Source of the DNA: Pyxicephalus adspersus
Taxonomy: Eukaryota; Chordata; Amphibia; Anura; Pyxicephalidae
Direction of reading: 5' to 3'
DNA length: 64,000 nt
NCBI RefSeq assembly: GCF_032062135.1
Contig: NC_092861.1
Coordinates: 139,266,438-139,330,437 of the forward strand
In this document: piece by piece, positions 32,850 to 43,690 of the stretch
Layout: each line of letters begins with the position of its first letter
Numbering within the stretch: the stretch's first letter is position 1
Translations under genes and position numbers: made by a program
Notes under the pieces: model-generated
Seen by the model: only the letters and a program-made list of their open reading frames with translations
Databases searched by the model: none
Told to the model about the DNA's origin: nothing

Positions 32850-33805
32850 AGGAACTTCATCTACCACCCAAAATGTAGCCTTTAGTACCTCCTTCTATTT
32901 TAGCACCCATTCTATTCTAGGGCTCAAGTCTGTGTATGTTACCTTTAGTCAGAACTTTATGGTCCCAAGCCTTTAAATAAGTTGGCCTTGGTTAGGATTA
33001 TGTCAGTTGCAACAACAGCAGCTGCAGTGTCTAAGGTCATTGACCTCCAGGTTAACCTGGTTAGAAGTAAGATAAATACTATATTTTGCCAAACTACATG
33101 AGATCAACAGTGTTATTGACTCCTCCTCTGCATACTTTACTGCTGCTAGTGATAAAAAATCGAGATCTCTATGTCGAAATTTACTGATCCGTATAAAACC
33201 TATACTATGGCTTAATCTGCCTGAAATTCAAAGAATGTAATTAGTGAGATATGCAGCCAGGCATAACTTTAAGTGGTAATATAACACTTTAGTAAATCTC
33301 TGTATGAACAAAGCTATGATGGTAAACAGGAAGTACAGAAAGGACCAGAAGACCTTACAGCCTGAAAGAGGATCCCTTTGGTGTCTGAGATCAAGCATTT
33401 AGGTTATTAACAGCCTGTATTTAAATGTCATTATTTAATATTGTATTACACTAGTTCAATCCTCAAAATAATCAAAAATCCTTTGCTTGAATAGCATTCA
33501 CAAATAAACAGGAAAGGTGATCCTTTTAAAGAAATCAGGCTTGGGAAGTTAAAAGAAACAGTTCAACACAGTTAGGTTAATAGAGTTTATACTAAAGATG
33601 AGAAGTTGTTTGGGTTCACAGCAAAATAATGTAACCCCATCACCCCGCATTGCTTATCAAGTTACTAGCCAATAAAGAAGACTTTCTGGGAAAAGGTCCG
33701 GAATTGTGTAAAATGATTAAAAAAAAATCATGTCCCAGTAAAAACATTAAAATTGCTACAGGCAAATGTAAACTTTTGGTATTTGTTCGTTTTCAAGTAA
33801 TTTTT
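32850..33805. other. Unique DNA, no gene recognised
   Basis: No coding frame with family features and no repeat termini. Confidence 0.45.
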
Positions 33806-33810
33806 TACTG

Positions 33811-34010
33811 TGCTAAAGTTCCACTTTGCAAAATATATATTCAGGCAGGTCGTTATGGCAGAGAGAGACAGACGATGTCCCTTCCGCAATAACTTACTTG
33901 CTGGATTGTGCTGGGGAAATGTCAACGAAGCTGAGCTGCTTATTTTCATGGTCGGCTGTGGTTGATTGGGGAACCTGGCAATTCTGGTTTCCTTTGCATC
34001 CTTCCATCAC
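33811..34010. mobile_element. T2/Kolobok-like MITE, left part
   Basis: CTAAAGTTCCACTTTGC start, GGCAGGTCG, GATGTCCCTTCCGCAATAAC and ACTTACTTGCTGG, the same order as 18428-18788 and 37025-37230. The right end is replaced by the LINE fragment that begins at about 34014. Confidence 0.5.
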
Positions 34011-34013
34011 ACG

Positions 34014-34367
34014 CACGGCTCCAAGACTTTTCTAGAGCGGCCCGACTTTCTGTAATGGTCCTTCTCGTCCTATTCAGCTTGCTCCTACTTTCTGCTCATT
34101 TAAAAGAGCCCCACAACCCATCTTTTCAAACTTGCCTACCCATCTTCTCTCTTTTGATACCGCCACTACTTCCCACCACTACATATCTCCTCTCATATTG
34201 TGCGTTAATTCCCCACCTCCTAGCTTGTAAGCTCTTCGGGGCAGGGTCCTCTCCTCCTCCTGTGTCACTGTCTGTATTAGTCTGTCATTTGCAACCCCTA
34301 TGTAATGTATAGCACTGTGTAATATGTTGGCGCTATATAAATCCTGTTTATTATTATTATTATTAAT
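34014..34367 (+). mobile_element. LINE 3' end (L2/Rex1-like) with ORF2 relic
   Basis: Begins ACGGCTCCAAGACTTTTCTA, in a frame that gives PTFCNGPSRPIQLAPTFCSF followed by KRAPQPIF, a decayed W-N-x-L-P ... SFK-x-x-LK end of a reverse transcriptase. Then CTTGTAAGCTCTTCGGGGCA, CATTTGCAACCCCTATGTAA, GTGTAATATGTTGGCGCTAT and a (TTA)n tail at 34350-34367. It is the same structure as the minus-strand copy at 6507-6850. Confidence 0.75.
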
Positions 34368-34369
34368 AC

Positions 34370-35185
34370 CATGTATTTATGCATCAAATAAAACAAGTTT
34401 GCAAAGTCTACAAACACTTTATTCATTACACAGTTTTTGTTTTGATAAAACCAAGATGTTTAGGATTTACAAAAGGACTTGTCTTCATCAGGTTTCAAAA
34501 CTTTTGACTAACAACAGCATCAGCAGCTCGATAAGATTTCTGGTCCAAGGACCTAGCTCATGGCCATGGTTTACCAGATAACGTCCAATACATTTTATGC
34601 ACCTCCAGATCCATCCTTTACTTTCTATACTTATATAATTAGGGTCCAGAGTTTCCCTTGTAATTTTTAAGAATATGCATGCATGACCCTTTCAAATTGT
34701 GGTCCTCAGCTTTTCTTACCTGCGGGTAAAACAAACAGGTGCACAAAATTGATGTTATCACTGGGGTGGAGCCCAGTAATGCAACCACTGGCCTTTGTGT
34801 ATGAGGCCTTGTGGTTCCTGGAAACTTTTATGACTTCATGATATTCTTTATTTCTGCATTGCTTCTCTGTGAATACAAGAATAGGGGGCTGACATGACAT
34901 GCATGAAGCACCCTGTGGACTTCTTACACTCTGATAAGCCTAATGTAGCAATTCATCTTTTTTTCTTTATTAATATTAACAAGCAGTCTGGTACACTCTG
35001 TGTTCTGATTTTGTTTCATATTGCCTTTGAAAATATACAGAGTTGGAATGGTTATATGAGATCAAAGCAATGTTCTGGTGAGTGGGCTTTGTAGGTAATG
35101 TACTTATTCCCTAGAAATGGCGATGAGATGGAAGCAAGCTAAATCTATAGGCAGTGACAAAGTCAGTGATTTAGGCAGAAGCTTA
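34370..35185. other. Unique DNA, no gene recognised
   Basis: Short overlapping frames only. Confidence 0.45.
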
Positions 35186-35188
35186 CCT

Positions 35189-35516
35189 TTAAAAGGTTGG
35201 TGGCCAAAACAGTAATAACCTTTAATAATGCATGAACAGCCCTGTGTAGAAAGCTGGGATACCGGGGCATCCTGGCTTCCTCTGTGGCTGCAAGAACTGA
35301 ATGAACGTCATCCTGGCCTGACCAATCCAGATGGCTTAAAATCAAACAAGGAGGAAAAAGATGATGACAGACAGAACAGGGACAGGTAAGTGTATTTAAA
35401 ATATTGTGGCAGGTAAGGTTATTTTATTTCAGAACAGAATACATCTGCCTCTTCTGCAATAAAGGACCTGCCTGATTGCAATTTAAAAAAAAAAAAAAAG
35501 GTTTAGTTTGCCTTAA
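35189..35516. mobile_element. T2/Kolobok-like MITE, opposite orientation
   Basis: Right end GTTTAGTTTGCCTTAA at 35501-35516 corresponds to TTAAGGCAAACTAAAC. Interior CTCTTCTGCAATAAAGGACC, GGGGCATCCTGGCTTCCTCT and GACCAATCCAGATGG match related copies. The left TTAA at about 35189 is tentative. Confidence 0.5.
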
Positions 35517-35555
35517 AGAAAACTGGAAGAGTTCATACCTCATGTGTAAAATTGA

Positions 35556-35778
35556 CCCGGCCTAAATATTCAGTGACGTGGAGAACATAAAACCTTTAAA
35601 GAACTTACGCCAATGATCTTATGGCTATCTGTAAGGGTGACATTCTTCCCACTAGTCAGCAATGTAAGAGGCATTCAGACCACCACACTAATATACCAAG
35701 AGCTGCACATTTGATAATTATAGCAGGGGTTCTTTAAGACCTGAAAGTTATTTAAGAGTTCTCCTCATGTTAAAAAGA
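35556..35778 (-). mobile_element. hAT MITE (CAG..TTTCTCAAC family), minus strand
   Basis: CAATGTAAGAGGCATTCAGA, ATAATTATAGCAGGGGTTCT and CATGTTAAAAAGATTAAAAA match the minus-strand form of 52358-52642. Termini are decayed. Confidence 0.6.
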
Positions 35779-35779
35779 T

Positions 35780-37020
35780 TAAAAATCACAGAGGTTGTGT
35801 TTGCCATAAAACAAGCATGCTTGATGAGAAGTTATTACATCAACTGCTAACAGTGCTTCCTCCATCAATATTGGATGAGCATACTAACCACGAACAATCA
35901 ACCAAATATTAATACACATGATACACCGGACAAGATTTTAAACAACTCAGCAAACAATGCTACAAGCAGTTATTAACAAATAATATGAGAGACACAAAAT
36001 ATATATGACAAAAAAAGAAAAAATGCATAGTTATATTGTGAGGTACATAGTAAAATGAAATATTATTCTGTTGAATCATACATGCTTGTAACTATTCAGT
36101 GAACAATTGCTAGTACATATTACAGTATTAATATACATTTAACATTTCCTGTAACCATGGGCAATCTAAATCATGTAATGAATACTGGTTTGTGTGCTAT
36201 GAATAGATTATACTAAACAATATACCAGCCAAATAAAGTTACACAACCTTATTCAATTAAAGAGAGTTATGAACATAAAGTAAACACTGGAAGCTGTCTC
36301 TACCATAAAAAATACTGTAATAACCCTGTACACAATGATCCGGTACATAGGGAGCTGTGCCTGTTGTTTTTCTTGCAGGCTGTGGTTCTTAGCGTGTTTT
36401 TGATTGAAAAAACGAATAATATTATTATAACTAAATGCGCACAAATGTAGACAATGAATTGATTGTGGATGATGGGTATTTGACTATAACTTATGGTATG
36501 GTACATTTCAATGGGTTTTCAAAGACTCCAACAAAGCAGCATCCAATTCAAAAATCGACGGCAAAACAATAATAGATCTCAAGTTAGAAAATGTATACAA
36601 TGATATGATTTTAGTAGTGTCTTCAAAAAAAGTTTTCTTTGCATTTAAAAGAGGAATAGAAATTAAATACTAACTATTCATTAGGAGGAGATGTTCTGTA
36701 TTCCTAATGTATTTTTTGCCCTAGGTTACCAACACTGCTTCTCCACAGTACTTTCAGTGTCACCCTAAGAATTGTGTTAATAATAAAGAACACCTTTGCT
36801 CTCCTTATCTCCATAACGTGGAGAATATTCTGAAGTTTACAGTGGTAATCTCAGCAAGGCAGGTAAAATTCAAAGTAGAAGGGATGGTATGTTTTCAGCT
36901 CAATTCAGAAAGTTACAACGTCAATGGATTCTGGCAGGATCAACAGATTGCCTTTACTGAATACATATAACAAAGCACTTATAGTGGTAAATTTAGCACA
37001 CTACAAAAAAGCAAATAAGT
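35780..37020. other. Unique AT-rich DNA, no gene recognised
   Basis: Minus-strand frames 36253-36444 and 36300-36506 overlap and are not family-like. Confidence 0.45.
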
Positions 37021-37024
37021 AAAG

Positions 37025-37230
37025 TTAAAGCAGAAATAAAATTACACTTTGAAAAATAGTGACCAGGCAAGCTGGTATAGCAGAAAAGGACAGACATCTC
37101 CCTTCTGCAATAAAACATACTTACCTGTCTGACTGCTGTCTTCAAAAACTGAACTGCGCAAAAAATGAACTGCGCATGTGTAGCTTAGTGTAGGATGCCA
37201 GAATACCAGATGCTTTCCCTCCCGCTGCTA
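37025..37230. mobile_element. T2/Kolobok-like MITE, left part
   Basis: Starts TTAAAGCAGAAATAAAA and contains GACATCTCCCTTCTGCAATA, ACTTACCTGTCTGACTGC and GAACTGCGCATGTGTAGC. No right terminus was found. Confidence 0.55.
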
Positions 37231-38010
37231 TGACTGGTGACCTATATTATCCTAAGACCCCCCCAAGAGTCCTTTATTATTGGATGTTGATTTTCTATCC
37301 TAAATGTTAGTCACCAATTTAACTATCAGCTTTGCTTCCCTTGATTCAGCAGCAAACACATGCTTTATAGAAGGATTGACTTAACCAAGTAGGAAAGTTC
37401 AGAAGCCCACGGCACCTAATTTACTATAAATGAGGTGACATAGGGCAACAATCCGAGGGAGCACTACTTCATGTAATTCTTGAATCCATTTAGTGGTTGC
37501 ACTATAACTATAAGTATTACTATATAAATGCATTGCAAGGCATAACCTATAAAGACCATAGAGGGCTTTATCATAAAAGACACAGGGTACACATATTCCT
37601 ACATACCCACCTATGTTACATAGCTACCTATGTGGCTGTACTAACTCTTTCATGACGAGGCCTTCTGTTTATACTCCTAACTCAAAGAAACCAGCCCGTG
37701 GAGATGGAATGTGGAGCTATCTGCTATTCAGTCACTGCAAAGCTCTGCAAATTCACACCACATAATTCATAGACTGCCACTGACATTTACAAACATCACC
37801 CCAAGATTTTTGTTTCATTATATACGCTGCACAGATCATTGCCGTTCAATAGTTCCTTCACCCTGAAAAAAACACTCCAACCCATTCACAGTCGGTCTAT
37901 GCTACAGACTACTGTATGTTTGGCCTGTACTGATATGAGAATAGAGGCACTGATTATATGTTTTTTTTCCTGTAGCAGGATGGGTTATTTAAAAAAAAGG
38001 GGAAATTTTA
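37231..38010. other. Unique DNA, no gene recognised
   Basis: No supported feature. Confidence 0.45.
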
Positions 38011-38016
38011 TTCAAT

Positions 38017-38805
38017 TGTAAGCCGTGTACCGGGGGCTTTCTAGGATACAGCGAAGTCACAAACAGGGAAAAGCAGCCCACTGACACCAATTTATATAAA
38101 ACAGGAAGTACTTTACTGCATACTATCACAATAAACAAAATTCCAAACAATAACCCAAAGAAAACACATTAAATATATTCACCCCAGAGGTCAGCACAGC
38201 GTCCTTTTTCAAGATTGGTTATTATGACCTGCCACATACATAGACCCTAACTCACTAACTATTGCAGGTATAATCTCAGTCTCTGGTACTTCAGGCGCCA
38301 ATCCTATAATGCGGTGCATGCACGATTTTACTGACCCGGGTCTTGTTCTGGATCCATCAATGTCTTTAAACTGAAAAACAGCAACCAGTCTCTTCAGCAA
38401 ACATGAGGTCCTGCAGGACAGACAGCTCTCCGTTCCTCAGCTTCTCTCAGCCTTTCTGGACAACAATCCTCTTTCCTCTGGACAGGATCTACCTTGGATG
38501 GTTGTCAGCTTCACTCAGCCACAGCTTCTGAGTCTCTAGGAACACGCTGACCCTTGGATGCGAATGGATTCTCTTTTACACACACACAGTCCTTGCAAGA
38601 TGTCTGCTCTCCTCCTTCCTGTTTCCTGCTTCCTGTCTTTCCCAGAACAAGCACACCCCCTATCAATATACAAATACTGGCCACTTGTTTAGCTGTGCTC
38701 AGAAACAGCGGCATCTTGTGGCTAAAATGCAGAACGACAGTAGTTCTATATTTTATTACAAACATTAAACACATGTGCTGTTTTCTCAATCTCACACTAT
38801 CATAA
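38017..38805 (-). mobile_element. Probable solo LTR
   Basis: Read on the minus strand the block runs from TGTGAGATTGAG to about CCCCCGGTACACGGCTTACA. The 3' part looks like an R/U5 region: GCAGTAAAGTACTTCCTG, then TATAAATTGGTGTCAGTGGG. The 5' part is GC-richer and purine-rich, like a U3. TG...CA ends are possible, but no equal target duplication flanks them and no internal retroelement sequence is present, so the boundaries are approximate. The 63- and 94-codon minus frames inside it are not thought to be genes. Confidence 0.45.
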
Positions 38806-38865
38806 ATGCGTATGTGTTGTGTAAGCTGTTTTTGATGTTTTGAACCTCAAAGCATTTCTCTACCT

Positions 38866-38970
38866 TTTAGATTGTAAGCTCTTCTGGGCAGGATCTTGTC
38901 CCCCTCCTGTGTCAGCGTTTGTATTTGTCTGTCACTTGCAACCCCTTTGTAATGTACAAATCCTGTTATA
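38866..38970 (+). mobile_element. LINE 3' tail with internal deletion
   Basis: TTTTAGATTGTAAGCTCTTC to AACCCCTTTGTAATGTAC, then directly AAATCCTGTTAT. The AGCGCTGCGTAATATGTTGG part is missing, which marks a clean internal deletion. Confidence 0.7.
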
Positions 38971-39164
38971 TCATTGTACTATGCATCCCATTTATTACTA
39001 CAGCATCAACAGGCCTAATGGTATGAAAGCCTGGTTGTGTAGTATGATGTATGAAAAATGTCCTTAGCTCCAAACTGTCCCGGTCTCAGCAGAACTGTAC
39101 CGGGTTCTGAGAGTCATCACACTGCCCCAGTGCTCCTTCATTTGTTCCAGCTAAAAATAAGACC

Positions 39165-39535
39165 TAACGGGCCCAATTTATTAATACTCTCCAAGACTGG
39201 AGACTATTATCGGAGAACCTGGGTGATCCAGCAAACCTGGAAAAGATCTGGTCTAAGACTAAAAATGTTTCCCAACTAATAGCAAATGATTTTTAAGAAA
39301 TTCATTCCAGGTTTGCTAAATCATGCAGGTTCTCCTATGATGAACTGTCTTTCATTAGTGAAGCTGGGTGATCCAGCAAACCTGGAAGAGGATTTGGTCC
39401 AGGATTTAAAACATTATTTAGCAAATAGAAAATGAATTTGAAGAAATCCATTCCCTGTTTGCAGGATCACCCAGCTTCATGGATGAAAGTGTATCATCTT
39501 GTCTTGGAGAGTTTTATTAGATCAGACCCAATAGC
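39165..39535. mobile_element. Two tandem foldback MITEs (GGGCC..TTATTAA family)
   Basis: First unit 39167-39350: starts GGGCCCAATTTATTAATAC, includes GGGTGATCCAGCAAACCTGG and then the inverted right arm. A second unit follows at once (AAGCTGGGTGATCCAGCAAA at 39362) and ends AGATCAGACCC near 39528. The outer termini are shared by the pair, so one unit's ends were lost when the dimer formed. Confidence 0.7.
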
Positions 39536-40741
39536 TCAAATGTAATTCTGCCAGCCACCAATAGATGGCTCTCATAGAGTGTTTTTGTAAAATGCCATCA
39601 GTTTCTACAGGCTAAGCTAAGCCAATCAGAGTTCTGTGTGAGGTCTGAGAGGGGAATGGGAAAATGCTACATGTAGTTTCTCACCTAACATAGCTTAATG
39701 GTGCCTGAAAGATCTGCACATGCCACTCATTATATAATGTTTCTAATACGCCTGGGTGTGAGCTGGTATAAAATATACTCTGGGTTTGTACTATTTTGTA
39801 CCCTAGCAACATCTAGAGAAGCCCTGGCTGAGAATATAGACTTTAAAACTATACAATCTCTGTTGGGTTTTTATTGCAGCAGGGACAGCAATATGAACCT
39901 TATGAGCAATCCAAAATTTTGTAGAGTTTTTCAACTGGGACCCTATTTCAACAACAATTACCTCACTATGGGGAGATTCCCCTTTGCAATACTTAGACAA
40001 GAAGTAAAAGAAAATCTCCCCAATGGACAACAAACAGAAATGAGTTCAAAGCATTGGAAAGTTATGCCTTTATATTTACTGTATCCATATTTTATAGAAT
40101 TGGCTCATGCCAGCCAATCGTTTTGCACATATCTCTTTTATCAACATGTATAACCGCTTTTATCAAATTTCCCCTAAGAGGTCATGGTTACAGACTTTCC
40201 TGCAAGAAAAAAAAGAAAACTGTTGTGATGGAAACTAGATAATCACAAAGACTTCATTCTCCTGTTCAGACCATCAGCTGAGCATGAACAGCTATCAACT
40301 GAAACTGAGCCCAGAATTACATGTTCTTGCTGCTGTATTGGGTTACAAAGCAGAATTCTATCAATTAAAGCCTATGTTCATTGCAGCTGCATTACAGAAA
40401 AAAAATCTAAAGGAGATTCAATCTTCACCTTTCACCTTGGCTAATTTTACGGGGTTACCATGTTTCATTCTTCACTGTACTGTAAGAGAAAGGCTTATAG
40501 ATGGCGGCATAATGAACAATTCTTTGGAGTAAAGTATTGCAGCAGCTGTGTTCCCAAAAGAACACTACGCCTCTTGGAAACAACAATCAATTGAATAATG
40601 AATAAGAGTTTGCAGTAATTTAGAAGATTGTCACCTCCTTCATTGGTTCTGTAGGTCTTTTCTGCTTCTATGCTGAACTCAGATGATCGTTGCCATCCCC
40701 CAAATCACTAAAATATAGCCACCAAGAGCTATTCTATAGAG
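39536..40741. other. Unique DNA; one 151-codon frame without family
   Basis: The frame 39698-40153 (plus) is the longest in the area. It is compositionally ordinary, overlaps a 76-codon frame on the other strand, has no recognised motif and no polyadenylation or promoter context that I could identify. I do not call it a gene, but it is the longest uninterrupted non-repeat frame in 38-46 kb. Confidence 0.3.
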
Positions 40742-40996
40742 CAGTGTTTCCAGGGTTCCTCTAGAGGTTGTTAGGGGTTCCTTGAGCCATAAGCAATTTT
40801 TGCCACTCAGGTCAGTTATCACTGACATCAATGATCTTTTTGTCTGTCTGTAAGACAACCTTTCCTTTGGCCAGAAATGTAAGAGGCATACTTCCTATTA
40901 CCATGCTAATGCTAATGTACTGTGAACTGAGGATATAGTAATTAAAGAAGGGGTTACCTAAAGTTAAACCTCTGTTAAAAAGATTGAGAAAGGCTG
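40742..40996 (-). mobile_element. hAT MITE, CAG..TTTC family, with target duplication
   Basis: CAGTGTTTCC at the plus-strand left end and CAGCCTTTCTCAATC at the minus-strand start are the two termini. Flanks CTATAGAG (40734-40741) and CCATAGAC (40997-41004) agree at 6 of 8 bases, fitting an old hAT 8-bp duplication. Confidence 0.75.
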
Positions 40997-41211
40997 CCAT
41001 AGACAATCTTTGCCTCCACTTGCTTTGATACAAAATATTAGTTCATCATGACAGATTCAAATATTTACAATAGTTTCACCTGATTACATAATCAGATGTA
41101 TTAAATATTTGTATGTTTTTTTTTAAGATTAAGCCCTCCAGGAAAGCAACCCCAAAACTACCTCATTTCCATAATCATCCTTCTATTAAAAAAACATTGC
41201 CTTACAACAAA

Positions 41212-41492
41212 ACAGTATTTATAAAGCATGAATGTATTTCACAGTGCTGTACGAAGTCCATATTCATGTCTTTAGCTGTCCCTCAATAGTCTTCACAATC
41301 TAATGTCCCTACCATAGTCATATGCCATTAACACTGTCTAAGGACAATTTTGTGGGGAAGCCAATTACTTTAACTGCACACAAACATGGGGAGAACCTGC
41401 AACTCCATGCAGAAAGTGCTATGACCAAGATTTGAACCTAGGACCCAGCGCTGCAAAGGCCAGAGTGCTAATCTCTAAGCCACCATGCAGCC
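41212..41492 (-). mobile_element. tRNA-derived SINE sharing the LINE tail
   Basis: On the minus strand: GGCTGCATGGTGGCTTAGAG (A-box region), then GGGTCCTAGGTTCAAATCTT (B-box GGTTCAAATC), then the core and a tail with CAGCACTGTGAAATAC and TTTATAAATACTG. Same layout as 56893-57195. Diverged, so old. Confidence 0.75.
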
Positions 41493-41494
41493 TT

Positions 41495-42740
41495 ATGCAC
41501 TCACTGCCTGGTTCCTGAGTCTTGCAGATTCTTTGGGAAGTAAGAGTCCTTCTTCAAGTGACCATGTACAGGGGTTTTGGGCACCTCCTGCTAGGTCAAT
41601 TATTAGATATTGAATCTGCAGCTTCACTGGAAAATGGGGGGTTCTTGTTCAAGTGCTGAACATCGTTTACTGGGTCCATTGGCATGGTCATGTCATGGTA
41701 TTGTAATTTTTTGTACGAGTCCAGGAACCAAGACCAGACAATGACAGACCCAGACAGTTGTGATGGATCACCAAATGGTCTTCATTCATGGTAACTTATA
41801 TATATATTTTTAAGTGGGTGAGATGGTAATATTGAATTTATTTTAAAAATAGGGGTTGCCAATTTTGTCTAGAGATTGACTTGGTTTCCTGTCTGCAGTT
41901 TAGCTTTAATACAGATTGGATATATCAGTTTTGTGATTCAGAGTATTTTGGATGCAGATAATGTTTTGTTTGGAAGCTTTACCAGCATCTGGATCATAAA
42001 TCGGAAATTGGTAAGCTCAAATTTCAAGACAATGAACATCCTTAGTAAATACAGCAATTTTATGAACAAAAGTAATTAAAATACAAAATATAAGTTCACT
42101 GGAACATCATGGGAAAAAATCTGGATCAAAACAACTAAACCTAAATGTTTTTCTTTTCCTCATCACAATAAAGGTTATCAGAAGTTACTGACATTGTGAA
42201 TATGGTTCCAGAATTGTCATGTTTTCATTGAATTGGTGCAGGTGTGCAGGATACAAGCATCATAATTCTATTATTTACCGCTCTCCATGTTCAGAGTTGT
42301 GCCAGAAAGTTTCCCTGTCTATTGTTAGGATGTGACCCAGACTATAAACTAGACTGTGATAAAGGAAGACAATTTCTCCCACTTAAATACTCACAAATAT
42401 GCTTAAATTTGCAAATTACACATCTCAAGCCATACTTCATCGAAGTATTTGCGTTTGCAAAAAATGATATAGGTAAAATCTTTGGCATAATCTTTTTGCT
42501 AGAAATGTATCGTATTATACCACAAAATAAAAAGGTAATAATAGTAAAAATTATGATGTTTCTTGTTGCACAATTTTTTGTGGTATGTAGCCAATATATT
42601 GACACAGTCTCCAGGGTTGGGTCTTTAGAGGCCTGGGCTGAGCGCCTAGGTTGAACAACGATGGTCATCGCTGACCATCATTCCCTGAACAAATATTGTG
42701 TAGAGGAACGTACAGAGAGAAGGTAAATATTCCCTTCCCG
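41495..42740. other. Unique DNA; one 136-codon frame without family
   Basis: The plus frame 42244-42654 and a minus frame 42342-42668 overlap almost completely. There is no recognised domain, so neither is called. Confidence 0.35.
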
Positions 42741-42742
42741 AC

Positions 42743-42874
42743 CTCCTAGATTGTAAGCTCCTGGGGGAAGGCTCCTCTCCTACTCTTGTGTCACTGTCTG
42801 TATCTGTCTGCCATTTGTGCCCCCTATTTATTGTAAAGCGCTGCGTAATATGTTGGCGCTATATAAATACTGTG
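42743..42874 (+). mobile_element. LINE 3' tail
   Basis: CCTAGATTGTAAGCTCC to GCGCTGCGTAATATGTTGGC and GCTATATAAATACTGTGA. This copy has the tail variant ATACTG, also found in the SINE tail at 56903. Confidence 0.75.
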
Positions 42875-43419
42875 AAAAGCTCCATGTTTTATTGTAAAGC
42901 TCAGCTCTAGTTTGACCATTCAAACAAAAAGTGAATTGCTACCTGCTCTTGAACATTAAAAGGCAGCTCCAGCTACCTATTCTAGTAAATGATTGTTGGT
43001 CCCCAGCAGATTCACTTATCGAGCATTGTGATGCCTCCTCCTCTTGGGTGAATAACAGCCAGCATTATTCAGCCAATTTCTTTTGTGTCAGGGCTCTGCT
43101 CACCACCCTGATCTCACAGGCACTCTGCAGAATTATGGATTGCCCACTGCTGGAGGACTAAGAAACCAAACTCAACACCTGGAAAATATGAATGTATGGT
43201 AATTTTTTTTATTTATTTCTAAGGGCTGGCTTCACCACAGATGGGAGGACAAACAAAGGTAATGGGGACCAATTGTGTAACTAAAAACTGAGATTCTCCC
43301 TGGAAAAGAACTGTGGGCCATGATGATGATGAGTTCCTAACAGTAGTATAATCAAAGCTGATTGGTCACTATAAATATTGTCTCTAATACCTTGTGTAAC
43401 ATTGCATAGATACTTTTTC

Positions 43420-43690
43420 GTCAACAGCAGATTGCATCCAATATTGTCTGTTTTTAATGGTTGCAATGTTAGCCAGTCTTGCAGATGGCCTGAAAAGCTT
43501 ATATCACATATCAGCCGAGCTCCTCAAGGTCAGGCAAAGAATTGGGATATTAAATTGCAGCTCAAAATTCTTAGAGTTGACAGACTTTTATGTAATGTTT
43601 TCTGTAAAATTATAGGTAAAAAGTACAAAGCAGTGTCTGCAGTTGACAGTATGATCAGTATATTACAATGCTATTGAAACCCTTTTGTAC
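43420..43690. promoter_or_regulatory. Candidate conserved noncoding element
   Basis: Repeat-free, complex sequence (AATGGTTGCAATGTTAGCC, AGATGGCCTGAAAAGC, TAATGTTTTCTGTAAAATTA). The 99-codon plus frame 43378-43677 covers it but has no family. Regulatory identity is a guess to be tested by alignment. Confidence 0.2.

Noticed and set aside
39698..40153. 151-codon plus-strand frame
   Set aside because: No family, no promoter or signal context, and overlapped by a minus-strand frame. It is kept only as a note.
42244..42654. 136-codon plus-strand frame
   Set aside because: Overlapped almost completely by a 108-codon minus frame and with no recognised motif.
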